This document shows positions 26,247-34,974 of a stretch of DNA of 64,000 nt, in pieces. Under the pieces are notes generated by a model. That model made no database searches, was not told the origin of the DNA, and saw only the letters and a list, made by a program, of their open reading frames with translations. This DNA comes from Sphingomonas dokdonensis (GTDB taxonomy: Bacteria > Pseudomonadota > Alphaproteobacteria > Sphingomonadales > Sphingomonadaceae): positions 332,687 through 396,686 of the forward strand of contig NZ_NBBI01000004.1 in NCBI RefSeq assembly GCF_002197685.1, given 5' to 3'. Made by a program: the position numbers and the translations under genes. Numbering within the stretch: the stretch's first letter is position 1; the number at the start of each line of letters is the position of its first letter.

Positions 26247-28265
26247 ATGGTGACTGGATTGAGGGCAGGGGCATTGATCGCATTAGCATTGGGTTTGGGC
26301 GCGGCGCTGCTCGTCGCGCAGGATGAGGCTGCGCGAACGCGCGCCGCCAACATGATGGCGCAGGGGCAGCCGGCTGGCGCCGCCACGGTGTCGGCCGCGA
26401 GCAACGCGGATCTGGCGGCGGCGTTGGCGCAATGGCGCGCGTTGCAGCAAACCGATTCGCTGCCCTTCGACAGCTATGCCGGCTTTCTGATGGCCCACCC
26501 CGACTGGCCGAACGAAGCTGCCAACCGCCGCGCCGCCGAGCGGCAGGCGGGCAACGGTTATGCCGCGCCGGCCAATGTGGTGGCGTTCTTCCGGCGCTAC
26601 CCTCCCCTCACCGCCGCCGGTGCCGTGGCGCAGGCTAAGGCGCTTCAGGCCACCGGCGCGACGAACGAGGCTTACGCCGCCGCGCGCAATGCCTGGCGTC
26701 GCGGCGCGCTGTCGTCGGCTGACGAGACGACGCTCCTCACCAATTTCGCCGGCGCGCTGCGTCCCGAAGATCACGACGCGCGAATGGACGCGTTGTTGTG
26801 GCAGGGATCGACGACCGCCGCCGCCCGGCAGATCTCGCTCACCTCCCCTGCTCGCCGCCCACTTTTCGACGCGCGGCTCGCCTTTCGTACCAAGGCCGAA
26901 TCCGCCTCTGCGCTGGCGGCAGCGAACGATGCCGCTGGCGCAACCGACGCCGGCTATGTCGCCGACAAGGCGACCTGGCTGCGCAACAGCGGGGCAAGCG
27001 CCAGCGCGCGATCGTGGCTGGCGCGCACCCGGCAGCCCGGCATGGCGCTGCCCGGCGATGTGGAAGAATTCTACGAGGTGTTGCTGACCAACGCGCGCGC
27101 CGCATCGGCGGACAACCAGCATCAGCTGGCCTATGACATCGCGCGGCAGGTCGATGACGCATATTCGGCCGGCACCGACGTATCGAAAAAACCGTATGGC
27201 GAGCGCGACGACTATACCAGTCTTGTCTGGCTCGCCGGCCAGACGGCGATGAAGCAGCTGGGCCGCCCGGCCGATGCGATGACGATGTTCGATCGCTACG
27301 GCCGTGGCAGCCAGTCGCCGCAGACGCGGGCGAAGGGCTTCTACTGGGCCGGTCGCGCCGCCGAAGCGGCAGGGCGCAGCGCCGATGCGACAGCCTTCTT
27401 CAACCGGGCCGCCGGCTACCGCGACCAATTCTATGGTCAGCTGTCGCTGGAGCATCTCCGCCGGCCGCTGGCCGCGCCGCAGGACGTGGCTGCCCCGGCA
27501 ATCGATCCCGCGACGCGCCAGGCGTTCCTGAATCGTGAAACGGTGCGCGCCGCGCAGTTCCTTGGATCGATCGGCCAATATCAGGACCAGACCGCCTTTG
27601 TGCGGACCATCGCGGCCGACGTGGAAAGCGATGCCGATCATTTCCTCGCGGAAGAGCTATCCCGCTCGCTCCGCCGCCCCGATCTGGCAGTGATCGTCGG
27701 CCGCAAGGCGATGCAGAACGACCAGACCGAATATAGTGCGATCGCCTTCCCCACCGTGTCGATCCCGTCCGGCTACGACAATCAATGGACGATGATCCAC
27801 GCAATTGCGCGGCAGGAAAGCCAGTTTGACCGTGCCGCCGTTTCGCACGCCGGCGCGCGCGGGCTGATGCAGCTGATGCCGGGCACCGCGCGCGAACAGG
27901 CGGGAAAGATGGGCTTGTCCTACGAACCCGGCCGGCTGACCACCGACACTAACTATAACACGCAGCTCGGCTCGGGCTATTTCCAGCGCATCTTCGGCAT
28001 CTACGGCAGCTACCCGCTGGCGATCGCGGCCTATAATGCCGGGCCGGGCAACGTGAACAAATGGCTGCGCGCCAACGGCGATCCGCGCACCAGTGCGATC
28101 GACATGGTCGATTGGATCGAGGCAATCCCCTATATGGAGACGCGCAACTACGTGCAGCGCGTGCTGGAAAATGCCGTGGTGTACGACCTGATGAACCCGC
28201 CACGCGCCAAGAGCCGAGGCCCGGCCAACCTTAGCTGGTACATGGGCCGCAACCGCACCGGCTGA
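26247..28265 (+). CDS. Soluble lytic murein transglycosylase (Slt family)
   Basis: The 672-residue protein has an N-terminal signal/anchor (GALIALALGLGAALLVAQ), a long alpha-superhelical U/L region (about 40-500), and a C-terminal GEWL-fold catalytic domain. The catalytic Glu is in IHAIARQESQFDRAAVS, followed by GARGLMQLMPGTAREQA and LAIAAYNAGPGNVNKWL, all standard for family 1 lytic transglycosylases. The closing MVDWIEAIPYMETRNYVQRV is also typical. It cleaves the glycan strand of peptidoglycan in the periplasm. The ATG at 26247 begins the signal sequence. Confidence 0.94.
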   Translation: MVTGLRAGALIALALGLGAALLVAQDEAARTRAANMMAQGQPAGAATVSAASNADLAAALAQWRALQQTDSLPFDSYAGFLMAHPDWPNEAANRRAAERQAGNGYAAPANVVAFFRRYPPLTAAGAVAQAKALQATGATNEAYAAARNAWRRGALSSADETTLLTNFAGALRPEDHDARMDALLWQGSTTAAARQISLTSPARRPLFDARLAFRTKAESASALAAANDAAGATDAGYVADKATWLRNSGASASARSWLARTRQPGMALPGDVEEFYEVLLTNARAASADNQHQLAYDIARQVDDAYSAGTDVSKKPYGERDDYTSLVWLAGQTAMKQLGRPADAMTMFDRYGRGSQSPQTRAKGFYWAGRAAEAAGRSADATAFFNRAAGYRDQFYGQLSLEHLRRPLAAPQDVAAPAIDPATRQAFLNRETVRAAQFLGSIGQYQDQTAFVRTIAADVESDADHFLAEELSRSLRRPDLAVIVGRKAMQNDQTEYSAIAFPTVSIPSGYDNQWTMIHAIARQESQFDRAAVSHAGARGLMQLMPGTAREQAGKMGLSYEPGRLTTDTNYNTQLGSGYFQRIFGIYGSYPLAIAAYNAGPGNVNKWLRANGDPRTSAIDMVDWIEAIPYMETRNYVQRVLENAVVYDLMNPPRAKSRGPANLSWYMGRNRTG

Positions 28266-28269
28266 TACA

Positions 28270-28317
28270 CTGCCGCGGGTGCATCGCGGCAGCGGCCTGT
28301 GTAGAGCTGCCGCGATG
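28270..28317 (+). promoter_or_regulatory. Alternative hairpins over the greB start codon
   Basis: CATCGCGGCAGC (28282-28293) is perfectly complementary over 12 bp to GCTGCCGCGATG (28306-28317), whose last three bases are the greB start codon. A further upstream copy, CTGCCGCG (28270-28277), can pair with the same middle arm over 8 bp (28285-28292). The two pairings exclude each other, as in an attenuator or translational switch. The complementarity is seen; regulation is inference. Confidence 0.5.
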
Positions 28318-28797
28318 GATCGCCCCAATTACATCACCCCTACCGGCTATGCCGCGCTGCGCGCCGAATATGATCAGCTGTTCGCCAAGGAGCGCCCGGC
28401 GCTGGTCGAGACGATCGCCTGGGCCGCCGGTAACGGCGACCGCTCCGAAAACGGCGATTACATTTACGGCCGCAAGCGCTTGCGTGAGATCGACCGGCGG
28501 CTCGGTTTCCTCTCGCGTCGGATGAAGGCGGCCAAGGTGGTCGATCCCGCACAGGCGCCCGATCGTACCCGCATCTTCTTCGGCGCCACCGTTACCATCG
28601 CCGACGAGGACGACCAGCACCGCACCTTGACTTTGGTGGGTGACGACGAAGCGGACGCCGCACAAGGGCGCGTTGGGTGGAATGCGCCCCTCGCCCGCGC
28701 GCTGCGCACTGCCGCCATCGGTGACCTCCGTCGCGTCACCTTGCCCGCCGGCGAAAAGGAATATGAGGTGCTCGCTATCAGCTATCCGGCGGCCTGA
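28315..28797 (+). CDS. greB: Transcription elongation factor GreB
   Basis: The 160-residue protein has an N-terminal coiled-coil with the Gre tip (NGDRSENGDYIYGRKRLREIDRRL) and a C-terminal FKBP-like domain (FFGATVTIADEDDQ...VGDDEAD...WNAPLARALRTAAIGD). Gre factors enter the RNA polymerase secondary channel and stimulate cleavage of backtracked RNA. YIYGRKRLREIDRRLGFL favours GreB over GreA. I use the ATG at 28315 because homologues start with MDRPNYITPxGY; an in-frame GTG lies 12 codons upstream. The start codon falls inside a perfect hairpin. Confidence 0.92.
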   Translation: MDRPNYITPTGYAALRAEYDQLFAKERPALVETIAWAAGNGDRSENGDYIYGRKRLREIDRRLGFLSRRMKAAKVVDPAQAPDRTRIFFGATVTIADEDDQHRTLTLVGDDEADAAQGRVGWNAPLARALRTAAIGDLRRVTLPAGEKEYEVLAISYPAA

Positions 28798-28798
28798 C

Positions 28799-28823
28799 GA
28801 AACCCCGACCCGCCCGGCCCGTT
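28799..28823 (+). promoter_or_regulatory. Possible EcfG-type general-stress promoter
   Basis: GAAAC (28799-28803), 16 bases, then CGTT (28820-28823) matches the alphaproteobacterial EcfG consensus GGAAC-N16/17-CGTT at eight of nine positions. It lies just upstream of the small disordered protein gene at 28847 and would give a leader of about 15 bases. Overlap with the greB stop is compatible. This is an eye match only. Confidence 0.4.
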
Positions 28824-28846
28824 CTCCTATTCGTAAGGAGAAGAAA

Positions 28847-29089
28847 ATGGCCGAGAACAACCGCACCGAAACCGCTCGCGACAACGACGACAAGGATCTG
28901 ATCGAGGGCATGATCCCCAAGGGCACGGCGCAGACCGGCACCAGCGGCGGCGCACTGGCGCGCGACGTCGGCTCGCAGGCCGACATGGAGCGCCTCGAGG
29001 ATCCCGACGGCACCACCCGCGCCACCAAGCAGGACGACATCAACGCCGATGTCGCGGTGCCGAGCGACCGTCGCGGCAGCAACGGCTGA
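28847..29089 (+). CDS. Small disordered hydrophilic protein, 80 aa
   Basis: A strong TAAGGAGAAG ribosome site precedes the ATG at 28847. The product is polar and acidic, with Asp/Thr/Gly-rich segments such as DNDDKDLIEGMIPKGTAQTG and no hydrophobic core, so it is probably disordered and cytosolic. A possible EcfG-type promoter lies just upstream, which would make it a general-stress gene; that is inference. In composition it parallels the 60-residue protein at 11112. No known domain is recognised. Confidence 0.78.
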   Translation: MAENNRTETARDNDDKDLIEGMIPKGTAQTGTSGGALARDVGSQADMERLEDPDGTTRATKQDDINADVAVPSDRRGSNG

Positions 29090-29113
29090 TTGACGTGGGG
29101 GAGCGCAGCGTCG

Positions 29114-29944
29114 ATGGCCGTCGCCATGGCGACTGACGACACCCCCACCCGCAACATCGCCCTCTTGATCGACGCGGACAACGCGAGTTGGCATGCGATC
29201 GACCCGGTGCTGACCGTTCTCGCCGAGCTGGGAACGGTCAACATCCGGCGGGTTTACGGTAATTGGTCGAAGCCAGCGCTGAGCGGCTGGCGCGACATGA
29301 CGATCAAACACGGCATCGAGCCACAGCAGCAGTTCGACATCACCAAGGGCAAGAATGCCACGGACATGAAGATGACGATCGACGCGATGGACCTGCTGTT
29401 CCGCGGGCGCGTCGAAGGGTTCGGCATCATGTCGTCGGACAGCGACTTCATGCCGCTCGCCACCCGGCTGCGGCAGGATGGCCTGCCCGTCTATGGCTTC
29501 GGTCAGGCCAAGACGCCCGAGGGCTTTAAGCGCGCCTGCACCCGCTTCATCGACGTCGACAAACTGATGGACGCCGAAGAGGAAAGCGCGAAGCCAACCT
29601 CCCCGCCTAATCCGTCGAAGGAAGCACAGGCCGCGCCCGCCAACGGCAAGGAACCGGCCGCGGCGCCGACACCCCCTGCCACGACCGAGCCGGCGCCGAG
29701 CGACGGCCCCGCACGGATCGACGACGAACTGGTCAAGCTTTTGATCGACGCTTATTCCGCGGTGAAACGCGATGAAAAGGGTTTCGTCAGCCTATCCGCC
29801 ATGGGCCAGCTCGCCGCCAACCGATCGAGCTTCGACGTCCGCAACTATGGATACAAGCGCTTGTCGGACCTGATCGCCGCGGTGCCCAATTTCCATACCG
29901 AGCGGCGTGAGGACGGCCGCGTATTTGTGCGTAGGGTGCGTTGA
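29114..29944 (+). CDS. NYN-domain (LabA/PIN-like) protein with C-terminal OST-HTH/LOTUS domain
   Basis: The N-terminal NYN nuclease-like domain (about 1-160) has the expected acidic residues: IALLIDADNAS, KGKNATDMKMTIDAMDLL, and FGIMSSDSDFMPLATRLRQDG. A Pro/Ala-rich linker (about 165-205) leads to a C-terminal winged-helix OST-HTH domain (DELVKLLIDAYSAVKRDEKGFVSLS, ending FVRRVR). Known NYN proteins are RNA endonucleases or RNA-binding factors; OST-HTH domains bind RNA. The start is uncertain between 29114 and 29126. The stop overlaps the next ATG by one base, coupling it to the M28 peptidase. Confidence 0.88.
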   Translation: MAVAMATDDTPTRNIALLIDADNASWHAIDPVLTVLAELGTVNIRRVYGNWSKPALSGWRDMTIKHGIEPQQQFDITKGKNATDMKMTIDAMDLLFRGRVEGFGIMSSDSDFMPLATRLRQDGLPVYGFGQAKTPEGFKRACTRFIDVDKLMDAEEESAKPTSPPNPSKEAQAAPANGKEPAAAPTPPATTEPAPSDGPARIDDELVKLLIDAYSAVKRDEKGFVSLSAMGQLAANRSSFDVRNYGYKRLSDLIAAVPNFHTERREDGRVFVRRVR

Positions 29945-31569
29945 TGAAAAACAAGATTGCCTATCTCCTGCCGCTCGTCGCGATCGCGGCAGCCAACCCG
30001 CCCAAGACCGATCCGGCAAAGCTGTCGGCAATGACTAGGGAGCTTGCGTCGGACGCCTATGGCGGCCGCGCACCGGGCACAGACGGTGAAACCAAGACGA
30101 TCGATTGGGCGATCGCGCGTTTCAAGGCGCTGGGGCTTGAGCCCGCCGGTCCGAACGGCGCCTGGACGCAGAAGGTGCCGCTGATCCATACGCGCCTCGG
30201 CGATGGTCCGGTCAGCTTCGGCGCGACCCAGCTGAAGCAGGGCACCGACGTCGCGCTCACCACGGTGCGCGCCGATCCAGCGGTTTCGATCGAGAATGCG
30301 CCACTCGTCTTCGTCGGTTATGGTGTCAACGCACCCGAAGCAAAGTGGAACGATTTCAAGGGAGCCGACCTGAAGGGCAAGGTCGCGGTCTTCCTGGTCA
30401 ACGATCCCGATTTCGAGGCACCCGAGGGCGTCGATGCGAAGGGCCGCTTCGGCGGCAAGCGGATGACCTATTACGGTCGCTGGACCTACAAATATGAGGA
30501 AGCGGCACGCCGCGGTGCGGTCGGCGCGCTGATCGTCCACGACACGGCCGGTGCCGGCTATCCCTGGTCCACCGCCAATGCCTCTAACGGCGAGAACTAT
30601 GACATCGTGCGCGGTCCCGAGGACCAGCGCATCGCGCTCCAGGGCTGGCTGTCGGGCGAGGCAGCGAACCGCGTCTTCGCCGCCGAGGGGCTCGATCTCA
30701 CAGCATTGCGCCAGCAGGCCCGCTCCGCAACCTTCCGCCCGATCACCATGAAGGCGCGCTTCACCGCGAAGCTGCCAGTCACCGTCGAGCGGATCGAGAG
30801 CGCCAACGTCCTCGCCAAGATCCCGGGCAAGGTAAAACCGGACGAAACCGTCCAGTTCGCCGCGCACTGGGACGCTTATGGTGAAGGTCCGCCCGATGCG
30901 CAGGGCCGAACCATCCGCCCCGGCGCGAATGACGATGCGCTCGGCGTCGCCGGCGTTATGGAGCTCGCCCGCCTGTTCAAGGCCGGCCCCGCGCCAGACC
31001 GCACGCTCGTCTTCGCGCTGTGGACTGCCGAGGAGCGCGGCCTGCTCGGCTCCGAATGGTACGCCACCCGCCCCACCGCGCCGCTGGAGAAAACCGTCGC
31101 CAATCTGACGCTCGACATCCTCCAGACCGCCGGCGAGGCGAAGGACGTGATCCTCGTCGGTGCCGGCCAGTCCTCGCTACAGGATCTACTGACCGAGGCG
31201 GCGCGCGCACAGAACCGCGTCGTCACCCCGGAGGAAGCCAGCGAACGCGGCCTCTTCTATCGCGCCGATCATTTCTCGGTTGTCCGCCGCGGCGTGCCCG
31301 CGCTACAGCTGATGGCGCTCGGCGGCGCGAGCGACATGCGCGAAGGCGGCCGCGCGGCGGGGCAGAAGTGGCTCGACGCCTATATGGCCTGCTACCACAA
31401 GACCTGTGACGCCTGGGCGCCCGACTGGAACTTCACCGGGGCGGCGCAGGACGTCGATCTGTTCTACGCCATGGGCAAGCGGCTCTCGAAGGCGGGTGTC
31501 TGGCCCGAATGGCGGCCCGCCTCCGAATTCCGCGCGATCCGCGACAATAGCGCCGATCAGCGCCAGTAA
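29944..31569 (+). CDS. M28 family aminopeptidase, exported
   Basis: The 541-residue protein begins with a short signal peptide (MKNKIAYLLPLVAIAAA) and has a PA-domain insertion (about 120-230) within an M28 peptidase domain. Zinc and catalytic residues are visible: His in VQFAAHWDAYG, bridging Asp in GANDDALGVAG, the Glu pair in WTAEERGLLGSEWYA, Asp in NLTLDILQ, and His in YRADHFSVV. The family removes N-terminal residues from peptides in the periplasm. The ATG overlaps the NYN stop (TGATG). A strong terminator follows the gene. Confidence 0.93.
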   Translation: MKNKIAYLLPLVAIAAANPPKTDPAKLSAMTRELASDAYGGRAPGTDGETKTIDWAIARFKALGLEPAGPNGAWTQKVPLIHTRLGDGPVSFGATQLKQGTDVALTTVRADPAVSIENAPLVFVGYGVNAPEAKWNDFKGADLKGKVAVFLVNDPDFEAPEGVDAKGRFGGKRMTYYGRWTYKYEEAARRGAVGALIVHDTAGAGYPWSTANASNGENYDIVRGPEDQRIALQGWLSGEAANRVFAAEGLDLTALRQQARSATFRPITMKARFTAKLPVTVERIESANVLAKIPGKVKPDETVQFAAHWDAYGEGPPDAQGRTIRPGANDDALGVAGVMELARLFKAGPAPDRTLVFALWTAEERGLLGSEWYATRPTAPLEKTVANLTLDILQTAGEAKDVILVGAGQSSLQDLLTEAARAQNRVVTPEEASERGLFYRADHFSVVRRGVPALQLMALGGASDMREGGRAAGQKWLDAYMACYHKTCDAWAPDWNFTGAAQDVDLFYAMGKRLSKAGVWPEWRPASEFRAIRDNSADQRQ

Positions 31570-31573
31570 AGAG

Positions 31574-31610
31574 AAAAGGCCCGCCACGGCATCAGCCGGG
31601 CGGGCCTTTT
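31574..31610. terminator. Strong bidirectional intrinsic terminator
   Basis: AAAAGGCCCGCC (31574-31585) pairs perfectly over 12 bp with GGCGGGCCTTTT (31599-31610). The A-run and T-run on either side make it work in both directions, between the convergent M28 peptidase and ettA genes. Confidence 0.9.
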
Positions 31611-31655
31611 CCTTTCAACGACCACCCCGGCACACACGCCGAGGCGCCAATCCGG

Positions 31656-33335
31656 TCAGCGCGTCAGCTTCTTGTAGGCCAGTCGCGTCGGCCGATCGGC
31701 CGCATCGCCCAGGCGACGCCGCTTGTCCTCCTCATACGCCTCGAAGTTACCCTCGAACCATTCAACGTGACTGTCGCCTTCGAACGCCAGAATGTGGGTG
31801 CAGAGGCGATCGAGGAAGAAGCGATCGTGGCTGATCACCACGGCGCAGCCCGCAAACGTCTCCAGCGCCTCTTCCAGCGCGCGAAGCGTCTCCACGTCCA
31901 AGTCGTTGGTCGGTTCGTCGAGCAGCAGGACGTTGCCGCCCTCCTTCAGCATCTTGGCCATGTGCACGCGGTTGCGCTCACCGCCCGATAGCTGGCCGAC
32001 CTTCTTCTGCTGGTCCGGCCCGCGGAAGTTGAACGCACCCACATAGGCGCGCGTCCCCATCTCCTGCTTGCCGAAGCGGAAGACCTCCAGCTCGTCGGAG
32101 ATTTCCTGCCAAACGTTCTTGTTCGGATCGAGATCGTCGCGACTCTGGTCGACATAGCCGAGCTTCACCGTCGAGCCGACTTCGATCGTTCCCGCGTCGG
32201 GCTGATCCTGGCCGGTGATCAGCTTGAACAGCGTCGACTTGCCCGCGCCGTTTGGCCCGATCACGCCCACGATCCCGCCCGGCGGCAGGTTGAAGTCGAG
32301 GTTCTCGAAAAGGAGCTTGTCGCCATAGGACTTCGTCAGTCCCTTGGCCTCGATCACCTTGCCACCAAGCCGCTCGGGCAGCTGAATCAGGATCGCGGCC
32401 TTGCTGGCGACGCGGCTCTCCTGCTTCTCCATCAGCTCGTCAAACGCGCGGATACGCGCCTTGGACTTGGTCTGGCGCGCCTTGGGTGTCTGACGCATCC
32501 AGGCGAGCTCGTCGGCGATCGCCTTCTGCTTGCCCGCCTCCTCGCGTTCCTCCTGCTCCAGCCGCTTGGCCTTCTTCTCCAGATAGCCCGAATAGTTCGA
32601 CTCGTAGGTGTAGTAGCGCCCACGATCGAGCTCGAGCACCCAGTTGACGACATTGTCGAGGAAGTAGCGGTCGTGGGTGACGAGGATGACGTTGCCGGTA
32701 TATTCCTTCAGGAAGTTCTCCAGCCAGCTGACGCTCTCGGCATCGAGGTGGTTGGTCGGCTCGTCGAGCAGGAGGATGTCGGGCTTCTCCAGCAGCAGTC
32801 GGACCAGCGCCACGCGGCGCTTCTCACCACCCGACAAGTTGGTCACTGGGCTGTCCGACGGCGGGCAACGCATCGCCTCCATCGCCTGCTCCAGTTGCGA
32901 GTCGAGGCTCCAGCCGTCGGCGGCGTCGATCTTAGCCTGAAGCTCGCCCATCTCCTCCATCAGCGCGTCGAAGTCGGTATCGTCCTTCGGGTCGCCCATC
33001 TCGGCCGAGATCGCGTTGAACCGATCGACCATCGCCGCGATCGGGCCTGCGCCCAGGCGCACGTTCTCGATCACCGTCTTGTCGGGGTCGAGCTGCGGCT
33101 CCTGCGGCAGATAGCCGACCTTGATCCCCTCGGCAGCCCATGCCTCGCCGGTGAACTCGGTATCGATCCCGCCCATGATCTTCATGAGCGTCGACTTGCC
33201 CGATCCGTTCGGCCCGATGATCGCGATCTTCGCGCCGGGGATGAATTGCAGGCTGATGTTGTTGAGCACCGGCTTGTTGGCGCCCGGGAAGGTCTTGGTC
33301 AGACCCTTCATGACGTAGGTATACTGGACGGCCAT
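31656..33335 (-). CDS. ettA: Energy-dependent translational throttle protein EttA (ABC-F ATPase)
   Basis: The 559-residue soluble ABC-F protein has two nucleotide-binding domains. Walker A motifs are GPNGSGKST and GPNGAGKST, the signatures are LSGGEKRRVALVRLLL and LSGGERNRVHMAKML, and Walker B motifs are ILLLDEPTNHLD and VLLLDEPTNDLD. The arm and interdomain linker (ELAWMRQTPKARQTKSKARI) identify EttA among ABC-F proteins. It binds the ribosomal E site and gates elongation according to ATP/ADP ratio. The start at 33335 has AGGCGACCC upstream, and the length matches known EttA (about 555). Confidence 0.96.
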   Translation of the reverse strand: MAVQYTYVMKGLTKTFPGANKPVLNNISLQFIPGAKIAIIGPNGSGKSTLMKIMGGIDTEFTGEAWAAEGIKVGYLPQEPQLDPDKTVIENVRLGAGPIAAMVDRFNAISAEMGDPKDDTDFDALMEEMGELQAKIDAADGWSLDSQLEQAMEAMRCPPSDSPVTNLSGGEKRRVALVRLLLEKPDILLLDEPTNHLDAESVSWLENFLKEYTGNVILVTHDRYFLDNVVNWVLELDRGRYYTYESNYSGYLEKKAKRLEQEEREEAGKQKAIADELAWMRQTPKARQTKSKARIRAFDELMEKQESRVASKAAILIQLPERLGGKVIEAKGLTKSYGDKLLFENLDFNLPPGGIVGVIGPNGAGKSTLFKLITGQDQPDAGTIEVGSTVKLGYVDQSRDDLDPNKNVWQEISDELEVFRFGKQEMGTRAYVGAFNFRGPDQQKKVGQLSGGERNRVHMAKMLKEGGNVLLLDEPTNDLDVETLRALEEALETFAGCAVVISHDRFFLDRLCTHILAFEGDSHVEWFEGNFEAYEEDKRRRLGDAADRPTRLAYKKLTR

Positions 33336-33442
33336 GGGTCGCCTGTTGCTCCGTAAACTGGAATGACGGGAAAAGTCTTGGTGCGCATGTAATGCTGCGT
33401 GCACCCGTTGGCAAACCGGCCCGGCCGACTTAGGCCATTGGC

Positions 33443-34843
33443 ATGTTGATGCGCCTCTCCCTCGCCGCCCTGCTTCTCGCCGGCACCGTGCCCGTTGCCA
33501 TCGCGCAGCGCGCCTTTCCAGCACCCGTCGATCCGCAGGTCGCCAGGCTGCGCGATGCCGCGCTGAAGGACGACGTCGCCTATGACATCGTGGAGGGGAT
33601 GACGACGGAGGTCGGCCAGCGGCTCGCCGGCACCGAGGCGGAGGCACGCGCCCGCACCTGGAGCGCCGCCAAGCTAAAGGCGCTCGGGTTCAAGAACGTC
33701 CGGATCGAGACGTACCGCATGCCGGTGTGGGTGCGCGGCGAGGAGCGCGCGGAGATCGTGGCGCCCTTTCCGCAGAAGCTGCAGCTCGCCGCGCTCGGCA
33801 ACTCCGGCGCCACACCCGCGACCGGGCTGGAGGCGGAGGTGGTGATCTTTCCGACCTATGGCGATCTGGCTGCCGCGCCGGACGGCAGCCTGTCCGGCAA
33901 GATCGCTTATGTCGGCAATTCCATGAAGAAGACGCAGGATGGCTCCAGCTACGGCCAGGCCGGCGTCGCGCGCTTCGCCGGCCCGGCGCTTGCCGCGCAA
34001 AAGGGCGCAGCGGCAATCGTAATCCGCTCGATCGGCACCGACGATCATCGCCTGCCCCATACCGGCACCACCAACTGGCCCGCCGGCGTGACCCCGATCC
34101 CCGCCGCCGCGCTGTCGGTGCCCGATGCCAAGCTGGTCGAGGCCATGGCGCGCCGCGGCAAGCCGATCCGCATGAAGCTGCTGCTCACCCCGCGCCAGGT
34201 CGGCGAGCAGGAATCGGGCAACGTCATCGCAGAGGTGCCCGGCAGCGATCCTGCCGCCGGCATCGTCCTGATCGGCGGCCATCTCGACAGCTGGGATCTC
34301 GCCACCGGCGCGATCGACGATGCCAGCGGCGTGGCGATCACCGCCGCCGCGGCCAAGCGCATCCTTGATAGCGGGAAGCGCCCCCGCCGCACGATCCGCG
34401 TGGTCTGGTTCGGCGCGGAGGAGGTCGGTGGCTTCGGCGGGCGCGCCTATGCCGAACGGCATGGGCGAGAGCGGCACGTCGTTGCCGCAGAAAGCGATTT
34501 CGGCGCCGACAACGTCTGGCGCTTCGAAACCGCCTTCCCCGCTTCCGCCAAGGCGATCGGCGACCGGCTGGCCAGCGCACTTGCTCCGCTGGGCATCGTG
34601 CGCGGCAGCGGCACCGCCGGTGATGGTGCTGACATCGGCCCGATCGTGGCGCAGGGCGTCGCCGGGGTGGACCTGAATCAGTCCGGGCTGGACTATTTCG
34701 ATGTGCACCACACGCCCGACGATACGCTTGACCGTGTGAACCCCGAAAAGCTGCGCCAGAACGTCGCCGCGTGGACGACGATGCTGGCGATTGTGGCCGA
34801 CGCGCCGGAAGAAATCGGGCCGGTTGAGCGCCCCGCGCGCTGA
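33443..34843 (+). CDS. M28 family peptidase (carboxypeptidase Q-like), exported
   Basis: The 466-residue protein has a signal peptide (LSLAALLLAGTVPVAIAQ) and an M28 domain. The metal and catalytic residues are in IGGHLDSWDLATGAIDDASGV (His and bridging Asp), WFGAEEVGGFGGRAYAE (Glu pair), VVAAESDFGAD (Asp) and YFDVHHTPDDT (His). The order and VHHTPDDT stretch resemble plasma glutamate carboxypeptidase/carboxypeptidase Q proteins. It is divergent from ettA, and with the M28 gene before ettA gives two unrelated-looking M28 genes around it. A small hairpin (34847-34861) follows the stop. Confidence 0.93.
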   Translation: MLMRLSLAALLLAGTVPVAIAQRAFPAPVDPQVARLRDAALKDDVAYDIVEGMTTEVGQRLAGTEAEARARTWSAAKLKALGFKNVRIETYRMPVWVRGEERAEIVAPFPQKLQLAALGNSGATPATGLEAEVVIFPTYGDLAAAPDGSLSGKIAYVGNSMKKTQDGSSYGQAGVARFAGPALAAQKGAAAIVIRSIGTDDHRLPHTGTTNWPAGVTPIPAAALSVPDAKLVEAMARRGKPIRMKLLLTPRQVGEQESGNVIAEVPGSDPAAGIVLIGGHLDSWDLATGAIDDASGVAITAAAAKRILDSGKRPRRTIRVVWFGAEEVGGFGGRAYAERHGRERHVVAAESDFGADNVWRFETAFPASAKAIGDRLASALAPLGIVRGSGTAGDGADIGPIVAQGVAGVDLNQSGLDYFDVHHTPDDTLDRVNPEKLRQNVAAWTTMLAIVADAPEEIGPVERPAR

Positions 34844-34846
34844 ATC

Positions 34847-34861
34847 GGTTCGTCGCGAACC
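34847..34861 (+). terminator. Short hairpin after the M28 peptidase stop
   Basis: GGTTCG-TCG-CGAACC gives a 6-bp stem with a 3-base loop, three bases after the stop and followed by TTGCT. It may be a weak terminator; the T-run is short. Confidence 0.35.
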
Positions 34862-34974
34862 TTGCTCCCAGATGAATTTCCTCATTGACCCACCGGATTG
34901 GTCAGGTATTTGCCGGAAATCGCGTCGGCATCTGGGTCGGCCGCGAAACGAATTAAATGCTTGGGAGCATTCGA

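Noticed and set aside
32677..33356. Plus-strand frames opposite ettA
   Set aside because: Shadow frames without ribosome site; ettA motifs on the minus strand are unambiguous.
29942..33442. Two M28 peptidase genes around ettA taken as a recent duplication
   Set aside because: The two proteins differ in length, PA-domain content and motif surroundings, so they are separate family members and not a fresh tandem copy.
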